A stretch of 64,000 nucleotides of DNA, taken from assembly GCA_965204545.1 (NCBI GenBank), contig CBDBFA010000003.1, positions 496,001-560,000 on the forward strand, given 5' to 3'. The stretch's first letter is position 1, and each line of letters starts with the position of its first letter. Source of the stretch: JAABVD01 sp965204545. GTDB taxonomy: Bacteria; Verrucomicrobiota; Verrucomicrobiia; Opitutales; UBA2995. Positions 42,339 through 51,219 of the stretch are shown in pieces. The notes beneath the pieces were generated by a model. The model did no database searches. It saw only the letters and a program-made list of their open reading frames with translations, and had not been told where the DNA came from. A program made the position numbers and the translations under genes.

Positions 42339-44666
42339 TTAAGCAGTGGATCGGTGTTCCGCAACCAAGGGTTCAAGGTAGGATTCCCATTGGTCACCAA
42401 AGAGTATGACCTCGGGTTCGAGGACATGGCCCTTTTCCCGATATACCCTCTTTCGAATCAAGTTGATCAAGGCAATGACATCGGAAGCAGTGGCATTTCC
42501 GTGGTTGATAATAAAGTTGGCATGGATATCGGAAACGGAGGCCCCGCCGACGGATACCCCTTTGAAACCGCATTGATCGATCAGGGCTCCGGCCGCACTT
42601 CCGTCGGGATTTTTAAAGGTGCATCCGGCGCTGGGCAGGCGGGGTTGCGTTTCCATCCGGGTACTCTTGTAGGTATCCATGGTATGCTGAATCTCGGCGA
42701 GGTTGGAAAGGTTTCCCCGTCGAAAAATTACACCCAACCCAATGGCCTCCTTCAGCTCCTCGCAATAGCGGTAGCCAAAGTGCAGTTCCTCAACCGGCAC
42801 CTCGTAGGTATCGCCTTGATAATTCATGAGAATCACTTCCGACAATACATCGGAAATCCAACCGCCCATGGCGCCGGCGTTCATCCTCAGGGAACCTCCA
42901 ATGCACCCGGGTATGCCCTCCATGAATTCGTATCCGGAAAGCTTATTCCTTCGCGCAAAGCCGCATATCTGCTTTAGCCTCACCCCGGCTCCGGCGCGTA
43001 ATCTACCGTCATCCAAAAACTCGATTTGTCGAAAAAACGGTTTGGATAACCGAATGACCAAACCATTTACCCCGGCATCAGGCACAATGATATTAGACCC
43101 TCTGCCCAAGAAATTTACCGCAATACGGTTCCTATTTGCCTCCTGCAATAGTTCCTTCAGTTCCGTTTCGTCGGCGGGTTCGGCATAATATTCGGCCGCT
43201 CCACCGACGCGCAAGGTCGTTTTCAAGGCCAGATTTTCATTTCGCTTTACGCTGTCCCTGTCGGAAAAGGAACCGGATGGCGAACCGGGCGAGAATTCCC
43301 ATCCCCGGTCCGCGTCCCGCAAGTGATGGACATAGGATTCCGCGGCCAATTGAATGTCACCGGCGCCGAGAAACAGGAGAACGCCTTTGTCGATATCCAG
43401 CGCCTTCAAGCGGCGCAGGACGGAATCACCATTCTGGCAAAAAAATAAGCCTTGGGCCGGGAAGAGGCCGGCGCACATGTTGAAGAGATCCGAACCGGTA
43501 CCACCGGGTATGGGCGCCTCCCCGGCTCCGTATACCTCCATAACGACCAAACGATCGGCCGACTTCAAGGAATCGGCAAATTGTTGTTTAAATTGAAGGG
43601 TGCGCGAATAACGGTGGGGTTGAAAGACGACGGTCAAGGGACCTTTTTTCTTCCCAACCGCTTCGAGAAGATTCCTTATTTCGGTGGGATGATGCCCGTA
43701 ATCCTCCATAACGCAAAGGCCATCCCCATTATACAGGGTTTCCTGACGTCTCCAAATCCCATCGAAAGACTTCAGAACTTCACCCCCGAAATTGCAGTTC
43801 AAGAGTCGAGCAGCGGCAAGAGCTGCCACGGCATTTTCCGCATTGAACCATTCCTCGAAAGATACCTCCAGGTTTCGGTCCCGGAAATTTCCCCCCACAT
43901 GGAGGTGTCGGTTTTTAAACCCCGCCAGGTGGAAATCCCCGTTGGTTCCAAAAGAATAAACCCGTCCCGGACAAAGCGAAAAATCCAAATCACAGGAGTT
44001 ACGGCAGGCTTTGTTGTAGAGTAAAAACTCACGGGTACTACCGGCCAAGGCAGTAAAGGCATTCAGGGCATTGTTCCAATTGGAATAAAAATCCGGGTGA
44101 TCCCAATCGATGTTGACCAGTAATGCGCCTTCCGGCTCGAATTCGGAAATACTGCCATCGCTCTCATCCACTTCGACCACCAGCCAATCGCTGTCCGAAT
44201 CAAAGCGGGCCGGATCCTCATCCTCGGAGGCAAAGAGCCCGCCCATGATATAATTGCAGGCAAAACCACTCCGCCTCAAAATGTGAACTATCATGCCACA
44301 GGTGGTGGTCTTTCCATGCGATCCGGCCACAACCAAGGTTTTGAAGTGTCGGCACAACAGGGCTAAAAATTCACCCCTGCGAATGCAAGGGACTTTCCTG
44401 GACAAACCAGATTGCAAAGCGGGATGTGCTGAGGGGATGGCATTTGAGAAAACAATACCATTCAAGGAAGTATAGTCGGGCTTGCGACTTATTTCAATCC
44501 CATTGGATAGCAGCAACTTATGCACCCGAGGATGAAAGTTGTCATCCTCTCCGGAAACCTGGCAGCCCGCTTGTTTGAGAAAGAGAGCCATGGGAGCCAT
44601 CCCCATTCCACCAATTCCCAACATGTGATATCGCGCGTTTGGGAAGTCTATGGAATCGGAAGTCAT
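42339..44666 (-). CDS. murC-murB: MurC-MurB fusion (UDP-MurNAc:L-Ala ligase / UDP-GlcNAc-enolpyruvate reductase)
   Basis: A 775-residue fusion. Residues 1 to about 455 are MurC: YHMLGIGGMGMAPMALFLKQ, ATP loop LVVAGSHGKTTTCGMIVHIL and DYGHHPTEIRNLLEA. After a polar linker (SPGSPSGSFSDRDSVKRN) comes MurB: GRGSNIIVPDAGVNGLVIRL, GIPGCIGGSLRMNAGAMGG and SAGCTFKNPDGSAAG, where cysteine takes the place of the proton-donating serine, as in some MurB. MurB makes UDP-MurNAc and MurC adds L-alanine, so the product of one domain feeds the other. The start at 44666 shares ATGA with the murG stop; a longer frame upstream lies inside murG. No frame interruption is seen across the linker. Confidence 0.95.
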   Translation of the reverse strand: MTSDSIDFPNARYHMLGIGGMGMAPMALFLKQAGCQVSGEDDNFHPRVHKLLLSNGIEISRKPDYTSLNGIVFSNAIPSAHPALQSGLSRKVPCIRRGEFLALLCRHFKTLVVAGSHGKTTTCGMIVHILRRSGFACNYIMGGLFASEDEDPARFDSDSDWLVVEVDESDGSISEFEPEGALLVNIDWDHPDFYSNWNNALNAFTALAGSTREFLLYNKACRNSCDLDFSLCPGRVYSFGTNGDFHLAGFKNRHLHVGGNFRDRNLEVSFEEWFNAENAVAALAAARLLNCNFGGEVLKSFDGIWRRQETLYNGDGLCVMEDYGHHPTEIRNLLEAVGKKKGPLTVVFQPHRYSRTLQFKQQFADSLKSADRLVVMEVYGAGEAPIPGGTGSDLFNMCAGLFPAQGLFFCQNGDSVLRRLKALDIDKGVLLFLGAGDIQLAAESYVHHLRDADRGWEFSPGSPSGSFSDRDSVKRNENLALKTTLRVGGAAEYYAEPADETELKELLQEANRNRIAVNFLGRGSNIIVPDAGVNGLVIRLSKPFFRQIEFLDDGRLRAGAGVRLKQICGFARRNKLSGYEFMEGIPGCIGGSLRMNAGAMGGWISDVLSEVILMNYQGDTYEVPVEELHFGYRYCEELKEAIGLGVIFRRGNLSNLAEIQHTMDTYKSTRMETQPRLPSAGCTFKNPDGSAAGALIDQCGFKGVSVGGASVSDIHANFIINHGNATASDVIALINLIRKRVYREKGHVLEPEVILFGDQWESYLEPLVAEHRSTA

Positions 44667-45796
44667 ATCTGCTCGGAAGAGGAGATCTCGCCAGCGCCGG
44701 GGACATGGGCCCAATCGATCAGCTTCTCCAGTAAATTAACCAGCGAATATACTCCCTGAGATCGATCGAGCCGACGGAGGGCTTCCCCCATTTCGTTCAA
44801 CCGGTTTTCATCAAAGATCAGGGTCTCGACCATCCCGCGGAGTTGGGATAGATCCGCCTGATCCAGAACCTGGGCAGCACCATACTGTTCAATATATTCG
44901 GCGTTGGCCCATTGGTGGTTGTCCCGTGCCATTGGATACGGGATCAAGACGGAGGGAGCCTGACACCGGATTATCTCAGCAATGCTGCCGGCGCCGGCCC
45001 GCGACACCACCACATCAGCAGACGAGAGCACGGATGGCATGTCATCGGAAAACTCGACAAAATGGGAGGCCGCGGTTCCGGATTGCCCGATCTTACGGTT
45101 CATGGGTTGGTGCCGGTTATGCCTCATTCCGGTCAGGCAATAAAGCGCTATCCCCTTTTCAGCCAGGGCGTCGGCATTTTCCCTAGCCCAACGGTTGAGC
45201 GGTTGTGCGCCCTGGCTGCCGCCGACAATCACCAACAACTTGCCTTCGCTCTCGATTCCCAACCTTTTTCGGGCGGCCAACTTGTCCATGGGCTGAAATT
45301 CCCGTCGCAAGGGCAAAGCAGCATGGCGAATGCGCTGGAACCTTCCCCCTGCCATATTCAATCCGGGGGGCAGAAAAATTCGGGTGGCAAACCTCCCCAA
45401 TAAGCGGTTGGCCCGACCTACGACCCGGTTCGCTTCGTGCAATACAAAGGGGATACCCATAAGCCAGGCAGGTATGGCAAATCCAGCCGTCACGAATCCG
45501 CCGAAACCCATCACCAAGTCCGGTTTCTTGACCAGGAGCAATTTAAAGGCATAGAAAAAAGCCGCCAACTGATGGCAGACAAACCGGATCAAGGCCAGGG
45601 GTTGAAAATGGAATGGCGCGCCGGGAGCCTCCGCAAAATCCAGGCCGGAGTACTTCTCAATGAGCCTGGCATCCACCTTCTTCCTGGATATGACCAGGGT
45701 GCAGTCATGCTTCCGCAACATCAACTGTTCCGCCAGGGCGATACCTGGGGCAAGGTGTCCGCCCGTCCCTCCACACACTATGAGAATCGAAGCCAT
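44663..45796 (-). CDS. murG: UDP-GlcNAc:lipid I transferase MurG
   Basis: A 377-residue GT28 glycosyltransferase. The N-terminal glycine loop is ILIVCGGTGGHLAPGIALAE, the second LLVIVGGSQGAQPLNRWARE, and the sugar-nucleotide region VVSRAGAGSIAEIIRCQAPS, PYPMARDNHQWANAEY. It adds GlcNAc to lipid I on the inner membrane face, giving lipid II. It overlaps ftsW by one base (TAATG) and murC-murB by four. Confidence 0.97.
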   Translation of the reverse strand: MASILIVCGGTGGHLAPGIALAEQLMLRKHDCTLVISRKKVDARLIEKYSGLDFAEAPGAPFHFQPLALIRFVCHQLAAFFYAFKLLLVKKPDLVMGFGGFVTAGFAIPAWLMGIPFVLHEANRVVGRANRLLGRFATRIFLPPGLNMAGGRFQRIRHAALPLRREFQPMDKLAARKRLGIESEGKLLVIVGGSQGAQPLNRWARENADALAEKGIALYCLTGMRHNRHQPMNRKIGQSGTAASHFVEFSDDMPSVLSSADVVVSRAGAGSIAEIIRCQAPSVLIPYPMARDNHQWANAEYIEQYGAAQVLDQADLSQLRGMVETLIFDENRLNEMGEALRRLDRSQGVYSLVNLLEKLIDWAHVPGAGEISSSEQI

Positions 45797-46956
45797 TATG
45801 CTGTTATTTCAACGAATTTCCTTTGCTCTGAACAAAGGGGAAGTCTCTCCCAGGTGCGCAGGCAATTAATTAGTATGCCGGTGAGGGAACACATCACAAT
45901 CAGGTTCGACCCACCGTAGCTGATGAAGGGCAGGGACAGGCCCTTGGTTGGAAGCAAACCGGTCACAACTCCCATATTGATCAGGGCCTGCATGCTGATC
46001 ATCAGCAAAGTGCCCATAACCAGTTGCGCCTGGTACATGTTTGGGGCCCGTTTCAGGGAAAAAATTACCAGGCAAAATACGGTGGCAAATAGAACTACCA
46101 CCAGGGTGGTTATCATGAAACCGAACTCTTCCCCAATTATGGCCAGGATAAAGTCAGTGTGCGCTTCGGGGAGGTAATCGTTCTGGTAACGGCCGTTACC
46201 AGCCCCAACCCCGGTGGCGCCCCCGTTTACAAATGCGAGCCATCCCTGATACAATTGATAGGATCCCCCTTGGCGATTTCCTTCAACATCCAGAAAAGCA
46301 AACAGGCGCCGCGACCGCACCTCATCCTGAAGAATCAAACCCAGGAAGACCACCCCACCGCCCACTACTGTGGGGATGAGGTGAATCAACCGGGCACCAG
46401 AAAGAAAGAGCATCAACATCCCAACTGCCCCAAAGAGAGCGCAGGTTCCAAAATCGGGCTCCAATAGAATAAAACCGGCAAATACCCCGATAAAAATTAA
46501 CGGTATGAGGAGTCCCAGCTTCAAGTCTTTCAAATTGCGCTGTTGAGCGTTCAGGTAGTAGGCCAATAGGAAAATAAATGGTATCTTGGCAAATTCCGAC
46601 GGTTGGAATCCAATCCCCCCCAACAAAATCCAACGCCTGCTTCCGTTTACCATTTTCCCAATTCCGGGAATAAGCACCAATATGAGCACAACTACAGCCA
46701 ATAATGCGGCAATTGGAATGAGCGGTTTAATTTTATCCAAATCGATCAGCGACGAAAAAACGCCAACCCCTATGGCCAAACCCAACCATATCATCTGCCG
46801 TTCCAGAAACCGGTAGGAACCAGCATCCAAGGACTGGGTAGCACTGGAGATGGAAATCAGGCCGATCATCATCAATGTCAGAACACTGATAAGAATCAAG
46901 AGCCTCTGATAGAAGAATCTCCCTCGGGAATTCCTTTCTCCTGAAAATTTCGGCAT
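45796..46956 (-). CDS. ftsW: septal peptidoglycan polymerase FtsW
   Basis: A 386-residue SEDS protein with about 10 membrane helices. IGFQPSEFAKIPFIFLLAYY holds the conserved SEF-K region, and YLPEAHTDFILAIIGEEFGF the aspartate-containing periplasmic loop; GLLPTKGLSLPFISYGGSNL is the classic C-terminal SEDS signature. With the FtsI transpeptidase encoded upstream it polymerises septal glycan strands. It is preceded by the two LysM genes (25-base gap) instead of directly by murD. Confidence 0.97.
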   Translation of the reverse strand: MPKFSGERNSRGRFFYQRLLILISVLTLMMIGLISISSATQSLDAGSYRFLERQMIWLGLAIGVGVFSSLIDLDKIKPLIPIAALLAVVVLILVLIPGIGKMVNGSRRWILLGGIGFQPSEFAKIPFIFLLAYYLNAQQRNLKDLKLGLLIPLIFIGVFAGFILLEPDFGTCALFGAVGMLMLFLSGARLIHLIPTVVGGGVVFLGLILQDEVRSRRLFAFLDVEGNRQGGSYQLYQGWLAFVNGGATGVGAGNGRYQNDYLPEAHTDFILAIIGEEFGFMITTLVVVLFATVFCLVIFSLKRAPNMYQAQLVMGTLLMISMQALINMGVVTGLLPTKGLSLPFISYGGSNLIVMCSLTGILINCLRTWERLPLCSEQRKFVEITA

Positions 46957-46980
46957 GGCGCGGGGGATGGACGGAAGTGT

Positions 46981-48099
46981 TTACTGCGGTGCAACTTCCA
47001 CCTCCGGAATACCTTCCAGATCATCGAATACCGACTCATCGAATTCAGTGGGCGTCACCGGAGCATCCAGCGAAATGGGTGGGGCGGGGTCCACCACGGA
47101 AGGAACTGGTTCCAATTGCTGAGCTTCTGACAAACGTATTTTTAATTCTCCCCCGGCATAAATCCTTCGAGGATCACTTATGCGATTGTCATCCATCAGT
47201 TGAGCCACGGAAATTCCATATTTTCTGGCAATACCGGAAGGGGTTTCCCCCGGTTGAACAACATGGATTATTGTCTCCTGTTCAGCCACAGGGGAAGGCG
47301 AAGGGGAAGGCGAAATCACAGGAACCGGTTGCACGACCACCGGAACCGGTTCCACCACCACTGGAGCCGGTTCCAAGACCACCGGAGAACCAGCATTGGA
47401 AATACTGTTCACGGGAATTGAAAGCACTTGATCTATTTGAAGGTTATGCGAGATCAAGCCACTGGCCGCCATTATATCCTCCACCCTGGTATTGAACCGC
47501 CGGGAAATGCTAGAAAGCGTGTCACCGGCAACGACGGTGTAGGTCTGGGTCGCTCCCGGAAGCGCCTCCGCCGGTTCAGGACCGATAGGCTCAATTGGCA
47601 AGGGGGCAATTTCCTCGACATCTGAAGTTTCCGGCATAATTTCCGTCGGGGCCTCTACCGGAATGGTCAACCTTTGACCAATCTGTAGTGTGGAATTCCG
47701 GGTCAAGCCGTTGGCCATCAGCAATTCGTCCAGGGACACACCGTGTCGGTTGGAAATTTGCCAAAGGGTATCCCCGGATTCTACCACGTATACCATTGCC
47801 GGCCCCGGAGCCGGGTCAGCGGTGAAATCCTCCAAATCGGATCCGGCATTGAAGACCGGGTCGAGTTCCGGGGACGGGGCATCGGCCGGGGCATCCTCGA
47901 TGATGGCAAATTCTTCCGGGTTATCGGGGCGGGTGGGCGCACGGAAGTTGAGGCGGGGGGTCTTTGCAGCCCCTTCCATGGCAGGCGGCCCAATCGCGGA
48001 GACCGGCCCATCTCTTGTCGAGCAAGCCGACAGCAAATAGAGTCCGGCAACCACCAGTATGTGAAATGCCATCACCATTATGAATACTTTCGCTTTCAT
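46981..48099 (-). CDS. LysM-repeat lipoprotein (three LysM domains)
   Basis: A 372-residue exported protein starting MKAKVFIMVMAFHILVVAGL with lipobox LLSAC (lipidated C26). Three LysM domains follow: YVVESGDTLWQISNRHGVSL, YTVVAGDTLSSISRRFNTRV and HVVQPGETPSGIARKYGISV, joined by acidic and Pro/Val-rich linkers (repeated EPVPVVV-like stretches). LysM binds GlcNAc-containing glycan, so the protein is probably a peptidoglycan-bound lipoprotein acting at the septum or wall. Its signal peptide and N-terminal 90 residues nearly duplicate those of the adjacent 237-residue paralogue. There is no catalytic domain such as NlpC/P60 or M23. Exact role unknown. Confidence 0.9.
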   Translation of the reverse strand: MKAKVFIMVMAFHILVVAGLYLLSACSTRDGPVSAIGPPAMEGAAKTPRLNFRAPTRPDNPEEFAIIEDAPADAPSPELDPVFNAGSDLEDFTADPAPGPAMVYVVESGDTLWQISNRHGVSLDELLMANGLTRNSTLQIGQRLTIPVEAPTEIMPETSDVEEIAPLPIEPIGPEPAEALPGATQTYTVVAGDTLSSISRRFNTRVEDIMAASGLISHNLQIDQVLSIPVNSISNAGSPVVLEPAPVVVEPVPVVVQPVPVISPSPSPSPVAEQETIIHVVQPGETPSGIARKYGISVAQLMDDNRISDPRRIYAGGELKIRLSEAQQLEPVPSVVDPAPPISLDAPVTPTEFDESVFDDLEGIPEVEVAPQ

Positions 48100-48104
48100 T
48101 TGAT

Positions 48105-48818
48105 TTAATTGTTTAGGGGGTTATTTGCAGGTTTAATTCGAGATTCGACCAATTGTATTTTCAATTCTCCCCCGGCATACATCTTTCGAGGATCGATTAT
48201 TTGATTGTCATCCATCAGCCGGGCCACGGAAATTCCATACTTATGGGCAATACCGGAAGGGGTCTCCCCCCGTTGAACAACATGGATAACCGTCTCCTCT
48301 TCGGCCGCAGGCGCAGGTGAAATCACCGCAGCCGGTTCCTCGACCACTGGAGAATCAGCATTGGATTCTGTGTTCGCCGGAATGGTCAGCTTTTGCCCAA
48401 TCTGTAGTAGGGAATTCCGGGTCAAGTCGTTGGCCATGGCCAATTCGTCCAGGGACACGCCGTGTCGTTTGGAGAGTTTCCAAAGGCTATCCCCGGATTC
48501 TACCACGTATACCATTTCAGGCTCAGGAGCCGGGTCGGCGGTGGAATCCTCCAAATCGGATCCGGCATTGAAGACCGGGTCGAGTTCCGGGGACGGCGCA
48601 TCGGCCGGGGCGTCTTCGCCAATGGATAATTCTTCCTTGTTTTCGGGGCGGGTGGGCGCACGGAATTCCAAGCTGGGGCTCTGTTCCACCGCTTCCAAGG
48701 CAAGTGGTTCACTCGCCGAGACCGGCCCATATTTTGTCGAGCAAGCCGACAGAAAAAAGAGTCCGGCAACAACGAGGATGTGAATGGCAATCGCAATTAT
48801 GAATACTTTGGCTTTCAT
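48105..48818 (-). CDS. LysM-repeat lipoprotein (two LysM domains), paralogue
   Basis: A 237-residue lipoprotein (MKAKVFIIAIAIHILVVAGL, lipobox FLSAC, C26) with two LysM domains (YVVESGDSLWKLSKRHGVSL and HVVQRGETPSGIAHKYGISV). It corresponds to the first and third LysM of the neighbour 5 bases downstream, and shared DNA stretches show a recent tandem duplication, with loss of the middle LysM in this copy or gain in the other. It sits 17 bases after murD on the same strand and so belongs to the dcw transcript. No enzymatic domain. Confidence 0.9.
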   Translation of the reverse strand: MKAKVFIIAIAIHILVVAGLFFLSACSTKYGPVSASEPLALEAVEQSPSLEFRAPTRPENKEELSIGEDAPADAPSPELDPVFNAGSDLEDSTADPAPEPEMVYVVESGDSLWKLSKRHGVSLDELAMANDLTRNSLLQIGQKLTIPANTESNADSPVVEEPAAVISPAPAAEEETVIHVVQRGETPSGIAHKYGISVARLMDDNQIIDPRKMYAGGELKIQLVESRIKPANNPLNN

Positions 48819-48835
48819 TTTATTTGATATTTGGG

Positions 48836-50122
48836 TTAGTGGGTTATTTGCAGGTTGAATTCCAGATCCGACAACACTCGCTCAAAACAGCGCCCGCGCT
48901 CGGAAAAATTTTTAAATGGTTTCTGGCTGGCAAAGCCTGGACTGAATACCACAACATCGTCCGTGCCGGCCTGATCGAAGGCGGCCCGCACGGAATTTTC
49001 CAGGGAATCGAAGCGCTGCCAGGAAACGCGCAACTCATCAAAAACTTGTCCCAGTTTATCTGCAGTATCCCCGGTGAGGAAGGCCTTTCCCACGCTGGGG
49101 CTAATCCTTCGGGCAAAGGATTCGATCCGGCCACCTTTGGGTTTACCCCCTCCCAGCCAGAAAACCTTCCGGTTGAAATGCTTGAGGGCGGCCTCCGCAG
49201 CGGAAAAATTGGTCGCCTTGGAGTCGTTCCAGAATTCCACTCCATTTATTCTCGAAACGCGGCGAAGCCGGTGCGGGCTCTGTTCGAACGTGGTCACCGA
49301 ATCAAGCAATATTTTTGGATCAAAGCCCCAGGACCTGAACAATGCCGCGGCCAATTGGAAATTTTCCCACTGCGGGCGAAGGTTGAAGACGGAACCCTCC
49401 GGACCCCTTAAAATCGGACCCGACAACACCTGTGCTTCCGGAGGAAGGGCACGTCCGAACCGAGAAAAACAAGGAGCCACATTCTTGCCCAACAAGGTCA
49501 GACGCGGCCGCCCCACCGATAACAAGTTCGCCTTCGCCTCAAAATAGGAACGCATGGATCCATGCCGATCGAGATGATCCTCGGAAAAGTTCGACCAAAG
49601 AGCCGAATCGGCACGGAAGTAACGCATTGTTTCGGCTTGAAACGAGCTCACTTCCACCACCGCCCAGGCCTCGGCGCTATTCCACCAGGTCAGGGATTGG
49701 GCAAATGGGATGCCGATGTTCCCGACGGCACGGGCATCGAAACCGGCATATCGAAGCGAGTGGGCGATAAACTCGACCAGGGTGGATTTCCCGTTGGTGC
49801 CGGTCACGGCAACCACCTTCCCCTTCCACAGCAGGCTGGCCAGATCCAACTCCCCGATGATCTCGCACGAGTGAAGGCGCCCCATTTTCATCCAAGGGTG
49901 ATCCCGGCTGAAACCGGGACTGACGATAACCAATTCATGCCGGGCCGCATCCTCCTCGGTAAAGTCCGGGAAATCCGCATGGAATTCATCGTAGACTACC
50001 GAGGTGCCTCCCAAACTCCGGATCAACCGATCCGCCGCCTGGCCGCTAATTCCCGCTCCCAAAATGGCGATGGGAGAACGGAGCCAGAACCTTATTCTAT
50101 TCATTGCTTGCCGACTCTTCAT
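48836..50122 (-). CDS. murD: UDP-MurNAc-L-Ala:D-Glu ligase MurD
   Basis: A 428-residue Mur ligase. N-terminal Rossmann-like IAILGAGISGQAADRLIRSL, ATP loop VVAVTGTNGKSTLVEFIAHS, and the central FWNDSKATNFSAAEAALKHF (conserved N-DSKATN) define MurD. The start at 50122 shares ATGA with the mraY stop; an ATG six codons later is possible. It adds D-glutamate to UDP-MurNAc-L-Ala. Confidence 0.96.
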   Translation of the reverse strand: MKSRQAMNRIRFWLRSPIAILGAGISGQAADRLIRSLGGTSVVYDEFHADFPDFTEEDAARHELVIVSPGFSRDHPWMKMGRLHSCEIIGELDLASLLWKGKVVAVTGTNGKSTLVEFIAHSLRYAGFDARAVGNIGIPFAQSLTWWNSAEAWAVVEVSSFQAETMRYFRADSALWSNFSEDHLDRHGSMRSYFEAKANLLSVGRPRLTLLGKNVAPCFSRFGRALPPEAQVLSGPILRGPEGSVFNLRPQWENFQLAAALFRSWGFDPKILLDSVTTFEQSPHRLRRVSRINGVEFWNDSKATNFSAAEAALKHFNRKVFWLGGGKPKGGRIESFARRISPSVGKAFLTGDTADKLGQVFDELRVSWQRFDSLENSVRAAFDQAGTDDVVVFSPGFASQKPFKNFSERGRCFERVLSDLEFNLQITH

Positions 50123-51219
50123 CGGAGTTTAAGGGTGCCCAGGCCGACCAGGGCAAAGGCCAGTGAAAGTATCCAGAATCGGATGACGACTTTTGATTCG
50201 TGCCATCCCTTCAATTCGAAGTGGTGATGGATGGGAGCCATCCGAAAAACCCGCCTCTTTTGCGTCTTGTAAGCAAAGACCTGAATGAGAACGGAAAGTG
50301 CTTCTATCACAAATATCCCTCCGACAATGACCAGGGTCAGCGGCTGGTGCACCATAAACGCCACCAAACCAATGAGGCCACCCAGGGCCAGAGACCCGGT
50401 ATCTCCCATGAAAACTTCTGCCGGATGCGAATTGTACCAAAGAAAAGCCAGTCCCGCACCCACCAGACATGCGCAAATGATACTCAGCTCCCCCACCCCG
50501 GGAACAAAACTGATTGCCAAATAGTCGGCGATGACGGCGTGCCCCGCCGCGTAGGCCATGATGGAGTAAACCAGGGCGACGGTTATGGTACAACCTATGG
50601 CCAATCCGTCGATGCCATCGGTGAGATTAATGGCATTGGAAGAACCGACCAATACAAAGAAAAGAAAAACAAACAATATCGGAATCGGCATGGCCAATAC
50701 GACGGGATCCTTGAAAAAGGGAATCCATAGTTCCCTTATCTTGTCCGCACTGGCGGGATGGGTGGCGAGGAGGAACAGCGTGAAGGCCGCCGTGAAGGTC
50801 TGCCAAATCAGTTTCTGCTTCTTGTTCAGACCTTTACTGTTCTTTTTCGAAACCTTCAAATAATCATCGACAAATCCCAGCAGGGTTAGCGCCGCGTAAA
50901 CCCCCAGTGCAGTCAGCACAAATATATTGGGTTTTGCCCAGCAAAGAACGGAAACGGTCACTGAGAAAAAAATCATCAGTCCACCCATTGTGGGGGTATC
51001 CTTTTTTCCGGCGTGTAAATCGGCCAGGGATCCAACCTCGCTCTTGTCTCGCAGTCGCTGGTGCAACTTCAGCCTGCGCAACCTCCCGAGCAGGTATGGG
51101 GCCAGGGCAAATCCTATGAAGAGGGCTGTGGCCGATCCTAAAAGGGCCCGGAACGTTATGTACCGGAACAGCCGCAGCGGTCCCCACCAAGCTTCCAAAT
51201 CTGCCAAATAACTCAGCAT
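50119..51219 (-). CDS. mraY: phospho-MurNAc-pentapeptide translocase MraY
   Basis: A 366-residue membrane enzyme with about 10 helices. The catalytic aspartate regions are present: DKSEVGSLADLHAGKKDTPT, LTLLGFVDDYLKVSKKNSKG and SNAINLTDGIDGLAIGCT; the MAPIHHHFELKGW motif (RMAPIHHHFELKGWHESKV) is exact. It transfers phospho-MurNAc-pentapeptide to undecaprenyl phosphate, forming lipid I. It overlaps murF by 7 bases and murD by 4. Confidence 0.97.
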   Translation of the reverse strand: MLSYLADLEAWWGPLRLFRYITFRALLGSATALFIGFALAPYLLGRLRRLKLHQRLRDKSEVGSLADLHAGKKDTPTMGGLMIFFSVTVSVLCWAKPNIFVLTALGVYAALTLLGFVDDYLKVSKKNSKGLNKKQKLIWQTFTAAFTLFLLATHPASADKIRELWIPFFKDPVVLAMPIPILFVFLFFVLVGSSNAINLTDGIDGLAIGCTITVALVYSIMAYAAGHAVIADYLAISFVPGVGELSIICACLVGAGLAFLWYNSHPAEVFMGDTGSLALGGLIGLVAFMVHQPLTLVIVGGIFVIEALSVLIQVFAYKTQKRRVFRMAPIHHHFELKGWHESKVVIRFWILSLAFALVGLGTLKLR

